64,000 nucleotides of DNA from Prorocentrum cordatum (Eukaryota > Sar > Dinophyceae > Prorocentrales > Prorocentraceae), in assembly GCA_963575745.1 (NCBI GenBank), contig CAUYUJ010013891.1, positions 243,000 through 306,999 on the forward strand, written 5' to 3'. Shown piece after piece: positions 1 to 11,532 of the stretch (the first letter of the stretch is position 1; every line of letters starts with the position of its first letter). The notes below the pieces were generated by a model. It saw only the letters and a program-made list of their open reading frames with translations. It was not told where the DNA came from and did not search any database. The position numbers and the translations under genes were made by a program.

Positions 1-148
1 CACGCTGAGGCGCTACGCTGGGGCCGCCAATTTCTTCTTCACTTGGCTCGCCAGGCGCAGCGAGCCGATGCCCCAGTCCGTCGCCGCCGCCGACGAGGTT
101 CTGGGATAGTTTTTAGAGGCGTGCCGGGCAAACGGCGAAGCCAAGTCA

Positions 149-830
149 ATGGTCGGCGACGTCTCGTCCAGCTTGCAGCACTTCGTCCCGTGCTTGCGGC
201 GAGCGCTCAATGGCTCGCGGCGGCTTTTTTCAACTTGGCCGAAGAACGAGGTCTCCTCGAGGGCCAGGCCGCTACTGCCTGAGCAGGCCTGGGCCACGGC
301 AGGGTGCGCCCTGTCCGAGGGAGACGCCGCCATGGCGGCCGCCATCCTCGCGAGCTTCAACGGCTTCCTTCGACCGGTGGAAACCGTGCTGCAGGCGAGC
401 CAGCTCACGTGGGACGTCGACCGCGGTTTGGTGCACATCAACTTCGGCTTTGCCAAGGGCGGCAAGCGCGCTGGAGTTGCCGAGCACGTTGTCACAGACG
501 AGCTCGAGGCGGTGGTTCTTGTCTCGGGGCCCAGCTGCTCCTCCGAGGGGTTGCAAGCTTCAGGACAAGGTTCCGCCGCTCAGTGGGGCAGATCGGAGCT
601 GGTCCCAATCGCCATCGGCCTTGCAGCCTGCGCCGGGGAGGCGCCGCGCATCACTTCCAGGCCATCGGCAGATTGAGCAAGACCTGTGCGCGAGGCCGCT
701 GGAGGCACCAGCCGACAGCGAGGATCTACATCTTGGCTGGCGCGGCGATGCTGGAGCGAGGGCGCCTTTCGAGCCGAAGGAAAGCTTCGCGGCTGAAGGA
801 ATGGCGCCGTTGCGCCGCCTGCTGTGAGTC
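149..830 (+). pseudogene. tyrosine recombinase-like protein, frameshifted
   Basis: This is the catalytic part of a tyrosine recombinase (phage-integrase fold), which cuts and rejoins DNA through a covalent tyrosine. The first part runs in one frame from 149 and holds a box-I-like GFLRPVE, with its arginine codon at 371-373, followed by a basic AKGGKRAG strand. The second part is in another frame from about 601 and holds LRRGGAAHHF (arginines at 631-636), then RGRWRHQPTARIY with the candidate nucleophilic tyrosine at 727-729. The frame change falls between about 530 and 610, so the gene is broken. The RRGG, GRW and TARIY order is that of recombinase boxes. A Crypton-like or cellular dinoflagellate recombinase is possible. 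The N-terminal DNA-binding domain was not found. Confidence 0.6.
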
Positions 831-875
831 CCCGGCCAGCCCGATGCCTCCAGTCATCGTCAATCTGGGGAGCGT

Positions 876-1148
876 GGAGGGGCGCCCAGAGGATCGCGGC
901 CGCGCAGTGCCGCCGTGGTCCCGCTTTCCCCGCCCTCGGCGGAGGCCCCGCCCCCTGCGCCCAAGGCGGCGCTTCCTGCGAGGGCAGGGGGGGGGGGGGG
1001 CGCGGCTGCGGCCAGCAGGTGGCCGTTGGGCGACGGGCGCCCTGAGCACGGCCGCGCTCGCGCCGCAGGGTGCCCGCCGCCGCGGCGCGCAAACAAGAGC
1101 GCCGCGTGCGGCGCAGAGGAGGGGGAGGAGGAAGGCGCGAGCGCTAGA
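876..1148. repeat. direct repeat D1, copy 1 (about 272 bp)
   Basis: This GC-rich segment begins near GGGGCGCCCAGAGGATCGCG and recurs at 1282-1559 in the same orientation with only scattered changes. It contains a run of 12 or more G at about 987-1000. The short open frames through it are shadows. Confidence 0.9.
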
Positions 1149-1281
1149 TGTTCGACTTCGTCTATTGGTGCGAGCTCCTGGTCACTCCGACCTCCTTGCA
1201 GCCTTTCGGGGCCACCGGTCCGCCTGGCGGCTGGGGGGTCTTCGACGCCGACGAGCTCACGCGGTGTCGTCCTGCGCTGAG

Positions 1282-1559
1282 TAGAGGAGGGGCGCCCAGA
1301 GGATCGCGGCCGCGCAGTGCCGCCGTGGCCCCGCTCCCCCCGCCCTCGCTGGAGACCCCGCCCCCTGCGCCCGAGGTGGCGCTTCCTGCGAGGGCAGGAG
1401 GGGGGTGGGGGCGGCTGCGGCCAGCAGGTGGCCGCTGGGCGACGGGCGCCCGGAGCGCGGCCGCGCTTGCACCGCAGGGTGCCCGCCGCCGCGGCGCGCA
1501 AACAAGGGCGCCGCGTGCGGCGCAGAGGAGGAGAACGAGGAGGAAGGAGCGAACACTAA
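1282..1559. repeat. direct repeat D1, copy 2
   Basis: Second copy of the 876-1148 segment, offset by about 410 bp. The copies differ mainly in G-run length and isolated substitutions, so the duplication looks recent. The 130 bp between them shows no recognisable feature. Confidence 0.9.
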
Positions 1560-1639
1560 ATATCGGCGCTGCATCGCCGGTACCTTGTCAATGTATTCCT
1601 CCCTGAGCCGGCCCCCCCTAACGTTGCCCCTGATCCGAG

Positions 1640-1790
1640 CTTAGACTTCTGGCGGTCGTTCGAGACGATTCTGGCTTGGCGGGGGCGCTCCAGGCGAGGT
1701 CCAGCTGATGCCAGCCACTTCAGGTCTCGAAGACGTTCGCACATTTTCGAACGTCCACAAACTTTCGAAGACCCGCGAGGAGAAGGGCGA
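1640..1790 (+). repeat. dispersed repeat family R, copy 1
   Basis: This segment aligns with 59425-59590 (same strand) and with the reverse complement of 4095-4275. Shared landmarks are CTCTGGCGGCCGTTCG-like, GGCGAGGYVCAGC-like and a following AAGACG-like block. It is the most diverged of the three. No coding capacity is seen. Confidence 0.5.
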
Positions 1791-1829
1791 TGTCTCCATC
1801 AGCGGGGAGGCGTCCTGGCTTGCCCATGG

Positions 1830-2085
1830 GCCCACCCTCTAATCACCTTTTGTGGTTGCGCCAGTTGTTCTTGGAACTCTTTCGAGTGAGACCGCCTTGT
1901 TTTAATACGTGGGCTCTTTTCTGCAAAAAGAAAGCACGGCGTTTGCTCTTAGAAGAACTTTCTGTTCTAAGAACATGTCGTGGTAGGCCTATAAGATACT
2001 GGGGCGGTCGGCCCCTGCCCAAATGTTTGGATTTTGTTTGATCCGACGACGACGGCGGCGACGGCGGCGATGACGGCGGCGACGT

Positions 2086-2117
<32 letters not shown>

Positions 2118-3260
2118 GCGACGACGGCCTCTGGTCGCAGGTCCGCGGCGGCATCGCCGAGGGGCGGCCGCCCGATATCGGCCCACTGCGGCGGCTGCCC
2201 CTCCTCGCGGACCTGGCCGGGAGGCTGCTCGCGCCCGCGGCGGCGAGGCTGCGGCGCGGGCGCGGGCCCTTCTCGCTCGGCCCAGGCCCCCTCGACTCAT
2301 GGTCAAATCGCGGCCGACTGTCTTTTGGTATCTTCGGCCTCTGGGGGCCTTCACCACGCCCCAGGACCGTCAAAAGAGGACTCAGGATGAAAAACTGGTC
2401 CTGTGGCACTGGGGACCCAGTAATCAAAAAATCACGTCGTCGGATCTCTGGGAAGGGGGGTGATGGGGGAGGGTTTTTTAGAATCACCCTGTTTCTTCGA
2501 AGATGCGGGCGTTGTCTGTGGATGTAAGGCCGGCGCCTTCTAAGACGCAGCTTCCTTCTAAGATGGCTTCCCCCTCCCCCATCCCCACTGTGCGCGCCGC
2601 CAACGGCCAAGCCGGGGGCCGAGGCCTTCGGTGGGCCCCTCTCGCTCGGGTCGGGGACACCTAAGGCTCGAGTTCGATGGAGCTCGGGCCTGCCGACGCT
2701 CCAAATCTCAGACTAGGCCTCAGGCCTCGTCGTTTTCCTGACGGCCCCGTCCGGCCAACGCGAGTCTCCCGAACCTGAGTCCTGCATCTCCCCCATCAGG
2801 GGCCGCGGCCCGAGGCCCTCGGCGGGCTGGCGTCGTTGGTGCGGTCGTGGGCAGTCCGACGCATGTGGTCGTGCGTGCGGCTGTGCGCGCGATCGAAGCA
2901 GAGATAGTGACAGACACACATTATACTTTCGGAGCCCCGCGCGGTTTTTTTAGATCGGCGCTTGGCCCCCGTGGCGCACTCCGCGCGCCAGGGAGGGGGT
3001 CCAGCGCAGATCCAAGATATCTGCGCGGACCTCCAAACATTTACCCGTAAGGGCTTCGCCCCCTGCCGCCGGCCCCTTCTCTCGGATAATGGGCAATGAA
3101 AGTGCGAAATCATGAGGCCTTGGCGCCGCCGTGAAGCACTGTCGAGACTTCACGCGAAGACGATGAGTAATCGGCAAGACAGATTGAGATTCTGATGATA
3201 TTGTTGAATTCGGTGTTGTATTTCGAGCTTGCTCGCGTATGCTGTGCAAAAAGCTTTTCT
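1830..3260. other. no gene recognised; short GAC/GGC tract
   Basis: A GACGGCGAC-type trinucleotide tract lies at about 2041-2135. It produces long serine-, arginine- or threonine-rich false frames on both strands. The remainder is GC-rich unique sequence in which I see no supported gene or RNA. Confidence 0.5.
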
Positions 3261-3269
3261 TCGAAGTAT

Positions 3270-3870
3270 TGAAATGTTGCAAATCCCATGTGTTTTTTGA
3301 CCCTGACCCCACCGATCTGCGTGAGGGGTGCCACCGAATTTCACGACATGTGGCAAATCCCATGTGTTTTTCAACCCTGACCCCGCCGATCTGCGTGAGG
3401 GGTGCCGCCGAATTTCAGAAATGTGGCAAATCCCTAGACTGTTTTTGGACCCTGACCTTGCCGATCTGCGTGAGGGGGGCCACCGAATTTCAAGACATGT
3501 GGCAAATCCCTTTTGTTGTCGGACCCTGACCCCGCCGATTTGCGTGAGGGGTGCTACTGAATATCAGAATTGTATCAACTCCGTTGTGTTTTTGGACCCT
3601 GACCCCGCCGATTTGCATGAGAGGTGCCACCGAATTTTCAGAAGTGTAGCAAATCCGATGTGTCTTTAGAACCTGACCTTGCTGTTCTGCATGAAAGGTG
3701 GTGCGGATTTTCAAAAGTGTAGCAAATCCCATGGGTTTTTGGGTCTGACCCCGCCGATCTGCGTGAGGGGTGCCGCCGAATTTTAGAAATATGGCAACTC
3801 CCATGTGCTTTTGGACTCTGATCCCGCCGATGTGCGTGCGGGGTGTCAATTTCGACACCTCCCAGAAATT
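3270..3870. repeat. tandem array, about 75-bp unit, 8 copies
   Basis: Eight units, each with GCAAATCCCATGTG followed by ACCCTGACCCCGCCGATCTG, start near 3273, 3351, 3424, 3499, 3575, 3649, 3721 and 3796. The units are diverged at 10-20 percent of sites. Open frames run through in more than one phase, because a 75-bp period preserves frame, so the frames are not evidence of coding. Confidence 0.9.
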
Positions 3871-4094
3871 CTGAAACCCCTCCCGTGAGGTGCTAGCCAG
3901 CGCGGTTCTCGGCTCCCCCCCCCCCGTGCGGTCTACAACAAGGAACAGTAAGCAACAAGAAGCAGAGTTGTAACAGTGGAAACTGGAAACTGGAACTGGC
4001 ACAGGGAACAGCAAACCCTGGTCCTACAGCCTGGTGGCCCCACAAGGGGGTCGGCGGATACTCATGCCGTTTTTTCTTCCTCGATTCTCGGTGA

Positions 4095-4275
4095 ACCCAC
4101 CGATTGTGGTCTCGAGGTCAGAGTTTCGACGTCTTCGGGCGTTTCCGTTGGTCTCTCGGCGTTTTTCCAGCCCAAGGATGCTCTCTAGCAGCTGTGTCTC
4201 GCCGAAGGCGTTCTGGGGGTGCCCGACTCGTTTCGAACGCTCGCCGGAGGCCCGAGATGTGGCCTGAAACCCCGC
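4095..4275 (-). repeat. dispersed repeat family R, copy 2 (inverted)
   Basis: The reverse complement aligns with 59425-59590 over about 165 bp. It shares a CTCGGGCCTC block, a GCCTTCGGCGAG block and a GAAAAA(C/G)ACGC block. It is the clearest pairwise match of the family. Confidence 0.65.
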
Positions 4276-4513
4276 ACACATAGACACAGACCCCATCCAG
4301 TGGATTGCTCCTAGGCCTCATGGGGAGAGTGACGCTGTACACTTCACCTTCAAGAGCCATCGACTCTATACAGAAACACCCTCCCTTTAAGGTACAAGTA
4401 GCACTCGTCGGCGGGTGTTTGTGTGTGTATATATGTACATATTCTCGTGGCGTGCGAAAGCCCAAACCTCCGACCATCCCTGGGATCCAGGCGTTGCCCT
4501 CGTTTCAAAACTA

Positions 4514-4775
4514 GGCTTGCCTAAGGGGTTCTTACTTGGTTACAGGTTGGTGCCTTCTATTGTTACTGTGCCCGTTGCTCGGAGGTTCCTCGGGTTCCTC
4601 GGGTTCCCTCTCCCCGGTGCCTCCTATTCCCCAATGGGGCTTGCCTAAGGGGCTCTTACTTGGTCAAAGGTTGGTACTTGGCATTCTTACTGTGCCCGTT
4701 CCCTGGAGGTTCTCGGGTCCCCGGGTTCCTCGCGTTCACGCCCCTGGTGCCTTGTATTCTTACGTTGCCCTTGAG
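4514..4775 (+). repeat. 124-bp tandem repeat, 2 copies
   Basis: Copy 1 begins at 4514 and copy 2 at 4638. Both start GGCTTGCCTAAGGGG and continue with TTCTTACTTGG, then CTGTGCCCGTT. The pair lies just upstream of the copia gag and could belong to its 5' untranslated region or LTR, but no matching 3' LTR was found. The start also resembles the left end of the inverted-repeat element at 57555. Confidence 0.8.
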
Positions 4776-4911
4776 AGCCTTGGAGGTGACCGTGTGGGTG
4801 TCCCAGATACCCCCCTCCCCCCAGCCCCGACGGACCCCGAGGCGCGACTCGCTGCTGCACTTCGCCGCCACGCCGCCCACGGGGGGGCAGGAGAAGGAGT
4901 AGGAGCAGGCA

Positions 4912-7165
4912 TTGGAGGATCTCACACGCCTACCTTCGACCCTCCATCTCCTCTTCCTACGTCGGGAACAATCCCTACTGCGTCGGGCGCAAGCCCCACT
5001 GGTCCCGATACTCCAGGGCGTTTCCGCGGTAACCGCCGTTGGAACAACAGTGCTGGCCCAGCCAGCCCTGCCACTGCCCCAGCGTCGGCACGCGCTGCCG
5101 CCTTCGAGGAGCTCGGTGGACCAGTGGCGGCACAGCCGCAGACGCAGCATCCCAAGGTATCATCATCTCGTCAGACACCGCACACGCACGGCCCTAGCCG
5201 CAGCTCGCCCATGCGTAACCGTCGTGAGGCCGCATGCCCCATACGACGAGACTAGGTCGAGCCCGCGTGCGGCCTCTCAGAGGCCACGCGCTCCTCGCGA
5301 GAGGGTGCACCAGGGATCAGGCGCCCCTCGCCTCTTCCTCTCAGACGACCTGCCGGCGGCCACGCCCGCTGCAGGCGAGCTGCGAGACCAGGTTGAAACC
5401 CTCGTGTCCAGACAGTACTTTGGACTAGTGCAGAGCGTTCAGACGAACGCCTCACACACTGCTGCTCTACGTCAAGACTTCGACGGCGCCTTAGCGATCA
5501 TCGATTTCAGGGCCGCTGAAGGTCGTCGTATCTTAGGAGAGCTGCAGTTTCATGTTGGCCGTGAGGTGTCATACTCAGGTGAACGGTCCGCGATGGTCGA
5601 GCACCTGCGCAACTACCTTGTGCAGATGGAGCAGCAGCTTGTGGTCTTCCGCGACACAGGCGTTTCTGCGGTCAGGATCCTGCACGACGAGATCCATGTC
5701 CAGCTGCGAAACCGACCGCCTCTTTCCGAGGCGCACGACCTCGGCGACGCCCAGTCCCAAATCCATGATCTTCGATCAAACATGGGCCACGCTACGGCTA
5801 CGCTTCGTGCCGAAGCAGGTACCGCATCGTCGACCCTGATCGGCACGTTGCAAAATACTGAGAGAGTCATCGCCCAACGGCTTGACGCGACCGACGCTGT
5901 CGTGCAGCCCCTCATTAACCGGGTCTCTGTGACCGGGCAGCGTTTACCAGGTGTACAGGACGCCCTGGCAGAGTTGCGTGTCGGACGAGCCCGGACTGAT
6001 CAGCCGGGATCTCCTCCTACGGTTTACGATTTCGCCCACTTCACTGACAGGTTGCAGGAATATAGGGCGGCGGCGGACCACGCGCAGTCTGAGCTCCCCC
6101 AGGCCCTTCGGGACAGAGATGCTGAAACAAGTACGTGTTGAGGAGTGTCTCACACGTCTGGAAAGTGAACTGGAGGCACAAAACGCCCGTCTCGAAGCTT
6201 ACGAGCAACGCCTTGATCGGTATTCCCAACGCTCTCGGGACACCGACGATGAGATCACTTCGTCCAAGCACGATTTACGATCTGTGCGCCAAGCTCGACC
6301 AGATACACGAGGACATGACGAACTGGCAAATCTACGGATTGACCGCGCCAACGACACTGCGCTTCACCTTCAGCCTTCGCCGGGCCTCTCCAGGCCGACG
6401 GCAACGTCCGCTGAAGCGCCGCTCGCTTCTGCAGGACAACCAAGACGTGCGTCGCCAGGGGCAGCCTCCGCGTCAGCTTCTGCGCAGACGCGCCACGTGT
6501 CTCCAGCGCGCGCAGAACCAACCACCGACGGTGTACCGATACCCTCGCAACCACTGTCTGCGGTTTCGGTCAACACTACTACTCCTATCAAGGAGTCAGA
6601 CACCGTAAGAGCCCCTGTCCTACCCAAAATCACACAGCTGCTTGAGTGGCAGCCAAAGGTACGGAATAATGTTGTAGCCGCCTCAGGGCGCCCTCCAAAG
6701 CATGCGCCTTCCGATGCGTGGCTGAACAGCCAGAGTGTACCGTTGAAGATTTACAAGACAGCGGTGGCTTTGCGAGCATCGACTGCAAACTCGCCACTTC
6801 TCTCAGCGACATGTTATCCTCCGACCTGCGCTCCCAGATCAGGCTCATCGAAAGCAAGGAACACACAGCTGGACGAATGCTGAAAGGACGCCAGATATAC
6901 TGGCACATCCTACAGTCCTACAAGGTGAACGAGGTTGATGATGACCTACACGATTTTGAGCGCCTCAAAGAGTTGAGGATGAGAGACGAGGATGCGCAAC
7001 GTTTTATTACATAAGGGGACGCTTTATTGTTGAATTGCGGAGAGGCACCCGGCCCCAAGATTCTAGAATCTCTGTTCCGCGCTCAGATTCGCAGGCATGC
7101 TTGGATGAAACAGGACATGTATGAGTATCAACGAATGAAGATAAGCGGCCCACATCGCACCTGTG
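4912..7165 (+). pseudogene. copia gag region (coiled-coil N-terminus and capsid-like part)
   Basis: The first 410 codons (4912-6141) give a proline/arginine-rich leader, then a long helical stretch with heptad-like leucines from about 5385. A frame change near 6130 continues the coiled coil (LTRLESELEAQNARLEAYEQ). A third frame, from about 6718 to 7014, carries MLKGRQIYWHILQSYKVNEV, a block typical of dinoflagellate copia gag upstream of the zinc fingers. A further part follows at about 7060-7160 (ILESLFRAQIRRHAWMKQDM). The role would be capsid assembly around element RNA. With three frames and internal stops it cannot be translated as one protein unless unseen frameshifting or splicing occurs. 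Confidence 0.65.
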
Positions 7166-7166
7166 A

Positions 7167-7960
7167 GTGGCTCTCCGTCAACGCGTCTTCGACGTTCTGG
7201 AAATGAAGCAACTCGAGAATAATCCAAACAAGCTACGGTATGAGTATGAGAGCCGTTCTCAGGTGAACATCTGCGCAGCCTGGAACAAAGGCAATTGTCG
7301 GAACGGGGGTCGTTGCAAGGCTTTGCATACCTACTCCAGGGATGTGGGGGGCGGTAGATCTTCCCGCCCATCTAACGCTGGCGGCACGCTCGCCGAAGCG
7401 CGTCGGCCCCTGCGAGTTTCAAAAAGCCAGGATCGAAGCCGTTCTGCTTCGAATTCGCCACGCGCAGTTCCTGCGCACGTGGTGATAAATGCAACTTCCC
7501 GCACATGGCGCAGTGTAGTTACTTCGCCCAGAACAAGCGTCACAAAGGTGACATGTGCAAATGCGCCCACCTCGCAGCTGGAACGAAGACACCTGATAGG
7601 AGCCCCAGCCGTCCACGGACTTCCAGTCAGGACAGCCGTGGCCGACCACCATCCCCTGGGTCAGGGAGCATGCGCTCTCCACACCGCGGGGGGCTTCGGA
7701 ATGCGGGGGGGGGGCCATGCAACCGACGTGGCAACAAACGCCAACACGACCGCTCCCGATCATCCTCCACGAAATTTACCGGCTCGCGCAGTCAGTCGAG
7801 AGGCCGATACGACAGGTCATCACGATCATCTTCCCGAGGCAGAGACGGACGTGGCGGAGGACGTAGCAGCCCGCGTGACCGCGACAGGTCACCCGGCAGT
7901 GACAGAGGACGCGACCGCCGTTCCATGAGCCGCAGTTCATCCCGTGGCCCCCTCGGTTTC
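7167..7960 (+). pseudogene. copia gag C-terminus with CCCH zinc fingers
   Basis: Instead of the usual retroviral CCHC knuckle this part carries CCCH fingers, normally RNA-binding modules. Finger 1 starts at the Cys codon at 7272: C-x7-C-x5-C-x3-H (ICAAWNKGNCRNGGRCKALH). Finger 2, in another frame at about 7440-7495, is C-x8-C-x5-C-x3-H (CFEFATRSSCARGDKCNFPH). A third, at about 7510-7565, has a histidine where the second cysteine should be. An Arg/Ser-rich tail follows (RSRSSS, RGRDGRGGGRSSPRDRDRS). This fits RNA packaging by gag; which RNA is bound cannot be told. Confidence 0.65.
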
Positions 7961-8240
7961 GAGCATGTTCTCCTGCTATTCATCGCCGTCCACGCAGCTA
8001 CGACCGTAGTTGCGTCATGCGTGACCAGACCCTTATGGCCGTGCACAAGGCCAAGAAGGTATCTACCACACCACGACGTCGGATACGTTTCGACACACAC
8101 AGTGTGGAATACTTCCCGCGCGTCGTTCCCGGCAAGGCCACTCTCGACAAATGGGCCGACAAGCCGAACGAAGGCGACATTGTCAAGATACCAGATCCGC
8201 TACCGCAGTGGCGGTGGAAACAGAGTGATGAGGCTCTGCA

Positions 8241-8615
8241 GTGTTGTCAACGGGAGGCCAAACTATGGTATATATGGAACTACAGGACTACCGACACCAT
8301 TCAGCGTCGGCAACGCCCACTGCGATTACAGGTTCTGGGACGATCCAGGAGTCGGTGGCGACACCTACTGCCGACCCTCCACGATCGACAGCCGCCCTGG
8401 CGCGTTCCTGGGTTCTCGACAGTGGATCTGCGCACCATATCCAGGGTGGGAACGAGCTTACGCATACCGAATCTGATCGCATATCTATCCGCGAGGAACG
8501 CATTCTGGAAACGGCCAATGGCGAGCGTACTGTCAACGAACACTACGACATCCAACTACCAGAGGTAGGCTCACGGAGTTCAGCTCTTGCCCTGCCAGAT
8601 TGTCCTTCGTTATAA
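8241..8615 (+). pseudogene. copia aspartic protease
   Basis: The catalytic motif WVLDSGSAHHI is seen with the aspartate codon at 8418-8420, as in copia proteases, which dimerise and cleave the Gag-Pol polyprotein. A flap-like segment with NGERTVNEHYDIQLP follows. The frame closes at 8615, short of the integrase, so a frame change is required downstream. About 125 residues are open, which is near the usual protease length. Confidence 0.7.
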
Positions 8616-8965
8616 TCAGTGGGGCAGTTAATTCAAGTTGATGGATTTCGGCAACTTTTGGGCCCCGATCTGGGCTACGTGCTCCAGGATTCCGGGGGCC
8701 AGTGGTGCAGAGTTCCCGTCGACAACCGAGTTCCAGAACTACGCCTCGACGATCTTGTGAAGATACAACCGCCACGACTGTGCACTTCCTCTGCGCCGCG
8801 ACGTCGCAGGCGCAAGCGTTCTCCTTCACGCTGCCACGACGCGCGCTGGTGCTGCAAGGACCCAGCGCAGTCACCGCCAACCTCTGAACCACGGCTCCAC
8901 CGCGAGAACTGCCCCAAGAGACAAGTCAAAGTTTCGCACTGCGACTCGTTCACGTCTCTGCAGCA

Positions 8966-10230
8966 GTGTTCTCCTCACACACGCGGGGGCCCACAAAGAC
9001 CGGGGATGCCCCAGGCGCGGTTCAGGCAGATCCGATCGACGCTGCGTCGACATCCATCAAGGATCTGGTTGTGGCGACGCCTGCTGAGGCACGCCCCGAT
9101 GGTGACCGTGTTCTTCCGAATCGTCAAGAGAAGCCCATCGATCCTATGCGCTACATGACCCACGGCCCGAGACATCCCGACTGTGAGGTCTGCTCTCGCA
9201 CCATGGCTCAGAACGCCCCATGTCGACGACGGCGCAATCCACATCCACAGGCCAATCCCGCGGGCGAGGACGCTGCCCACGAGGCTTTTGCCCCGAAGAA
9301 GTTCGGGGGGGCGCTAGTTGCCGACCGCGTCGTCTTAGCCCGGGGCGATGCCGCTGACAAGCGTGGCGACGAGTGCGCGCTCGTCGTCCTCGACAGATGC
9401 GCCGGCATCATTATGGCATATCCAGCCGCGGACAAAGACGCAGCTACAACGAAGGCATCCTTTCAGCAATTCATCGCCGCAAACGATGAAATTAATCATA
9501 CCTATATAGATAACTCAGGAGAGCTTCTGAAAGCGCGCCGCCAGCTGGGATGGCGACGTGACGCCGGCGCTCCTCATCGTCCACAGACGAACGGACTGAT
9601 AGAGCGCATTGTCAAGATCGCCATCATGGGTACCAGAGCTGTGTTACATATGTCCAGGCTGGGACATGAGTGGTGGAAGGGGGCCATGCAGGCCTTTTGC
9701 TGTGGACACAACTGTGTGCGCGCATCCACGGGCGTCGCCGCCCTCAGCGATGAGCACGCAGACGAGACAGCACATGACATCCGATTTGGTGAAAGTTCCC
9801 CCGGGCACTGCATGCCATTCGGTGCTCGAATCTTTTGGAAATGCCTCAATCCCGAGATCAACGACGAGACAGCAAAGTTTCAAGAAAATGCTCGGGAAGG
9901 GTTGTTCATGGTTTACCATTTACACTCAGGTGGACGTTGGTCTGGTGATTATCTCGTCTTGGACACGGCTACGCGCGCCAAAAACCCTGACGGCGACCTG
10001 CGTCGCGTACACAGAGTCGAGGGCATCATTATCCCGGACGGTAAGTTCACATACCCTGTGAAGGAAGGTACCCTAAGACACCACAACCCAGAGGCACGCG
10101 GCGAGGTCAAGGCAACTACTTCTCGTCCACCCATCGGCCCCCGATGTCGCTGCGCCAGCGCCAGAGCCGGATTACTGGGAGCAGCGTGGATACTGCATCA
10201 TCCGGCATATCCGCACTCCGCGAAAGAAGT
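8966..10230 (+). pseudogene. copia integrase (DDE)
   Basis: A zinc-binding HHCC remnant (MTHGPRHPDCEVCSRT, about 9156-9205) precedes the core. The DDE residues are visible: Asp in LVADRVVL at 9323-9325, Asp in YIDNSGELL at 9509-9511, and Glu in TNGLIERIVK at 9602-9604. The second Asp and the Glu are about 30 residues apart, slightly shorter than the usual 35. The catalytic core is in one open frame and keeps all three acids, so this is the best-preserved enzyme of the element. Downstream, residues such as GARIFWKC and EGIIIPDGKFTYP continue the copia integrase C-terminal region. Confidence 0.85.
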
Positions 10231-10250
10231 TATTCACACCGACAGACGAT

Positions 10251-11500
10251 GTGATGAACATTCCTGCCCCCGTCGATCAGCCCGATGTCACGCGGGACTT
10301 CGAGACGACTTCTACCTCCGAGGGCGAGAGCGTCTTTCGAGACGTTTGGGGCGGTGTTAGTGCCGCAGACCACCGAGAACTTAGTGAGCCATGGACGGGC
10401 CTCGTTCGGTTCTACGAGCTCCCCAGGATGTTGCCAGACGGCAAAATGGTGGTCCGCGGTCGTGAGACACGCGTGCAGGCTACTGCGCGCCCAGACCGCA
10501 CCCTTCCCGAACACTGGAAGACTTTGTCCCGAGGACAACAGAAGAAATATACCGACTATGCAGAAGACATAAAACAAGCCCGCGGGGCACGTGAGCGGGC
10601 TGCCCTTCGGGCGTGGACCCGACAGGACAAACAAGCTAATCTCTTTCGCACAACCACGGCTGGTGGACCTACATGGGATACCGTGGAACGCCGCATTGCC
10701 TGCGATATGGGCAGCGGAGCTGTCATCCGAGACGAGGACGTCAAGGGCGTGACAAACAAGGATATTCTGTATGCCAAACTTCCTGGCGGACCACGTGACA
10801 TCACCACAGTCTTATACTACCGCCAACCCTCCACATCGCCTGCTGGGGTCGCACGAACTCTGGTGCGAATCGACAGTGGGGGATATGAATTCGGGAGTGT
10901 GAACCCGCTTCTCCGCAAGTTCACCCCGTCGGTAGCGATGCCTACTACGCCACGAGGATCCGACTTCTCACAGGCACACAGAGAGAAACTCCCTGCGTCA
11001 GCATGGGCACGCCCAGCCCTTGTTACCCGGAATCTAAACAAGCGCGAGGTTGCTGCTGAGCCACGAGCGCAAGAGGCCCTACGCAAGGAATGCGAACGCC
11101 TGGAAAAGAAGCAGACATGGACGATAGAAACTGTTGCTGAAAAGTGAAGATGTTGAGTCCGGGGCGATTCGCACAGGGAAGAAGGTTCACTTCTTCAACA
11201 TATTAGAGCTTTCTTCCGTGAAATATGAGGAACTTCTTCCGGATATACGTAAGTTCAAGGGTCGCGTGGTGGTTCAGGGCAACACTGGCAAAGACGAGAC
11301 TGGCTTGGCTGCCATCTTCGCCGATGCGGCATCTAGCGCGTCACACACTGAGGCTTCCAAGCTTTCTGACGCCACCGCATTATTGCCAAATTACGGAGGC
11401 GAACAGAGTGACGGGCCAGGCGCATACACTCAGTCCTTGCCCTACGGAGACGGTCGGATTGACCCGGTCGATACTTGGAGTACGCTACCCAAGTAGCGTC
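10251..11500 (+). pseudogene. copia integrase-RT connector and reverse transcriptase N-terminus
   Basis: The frame 10251-11147 is an acidic and basic connector ending in a segment typical of the approach to copia reverse transcriptase (LEKKQTWTIETV). After a frame change, RKFKGRVVVQGN at about 11250-11285 and GGEQSDGPGAYTQSLPYGDG at about 11395-11454 correspond to the fingers and the motif-A region of dinoflagellate copia reverse transcriptases. In this family the motif-A position reads E-Q-S/A-D-x-x-x-A-Y; here EQSDGPGAYTQ is retained. A stop at 11494-11496 interrupts before the palm. Confidence 0.7.
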
Positions 11501-11532
11501 AGCCCGCATCCTGGGCTAAATGCAAGAATTCC

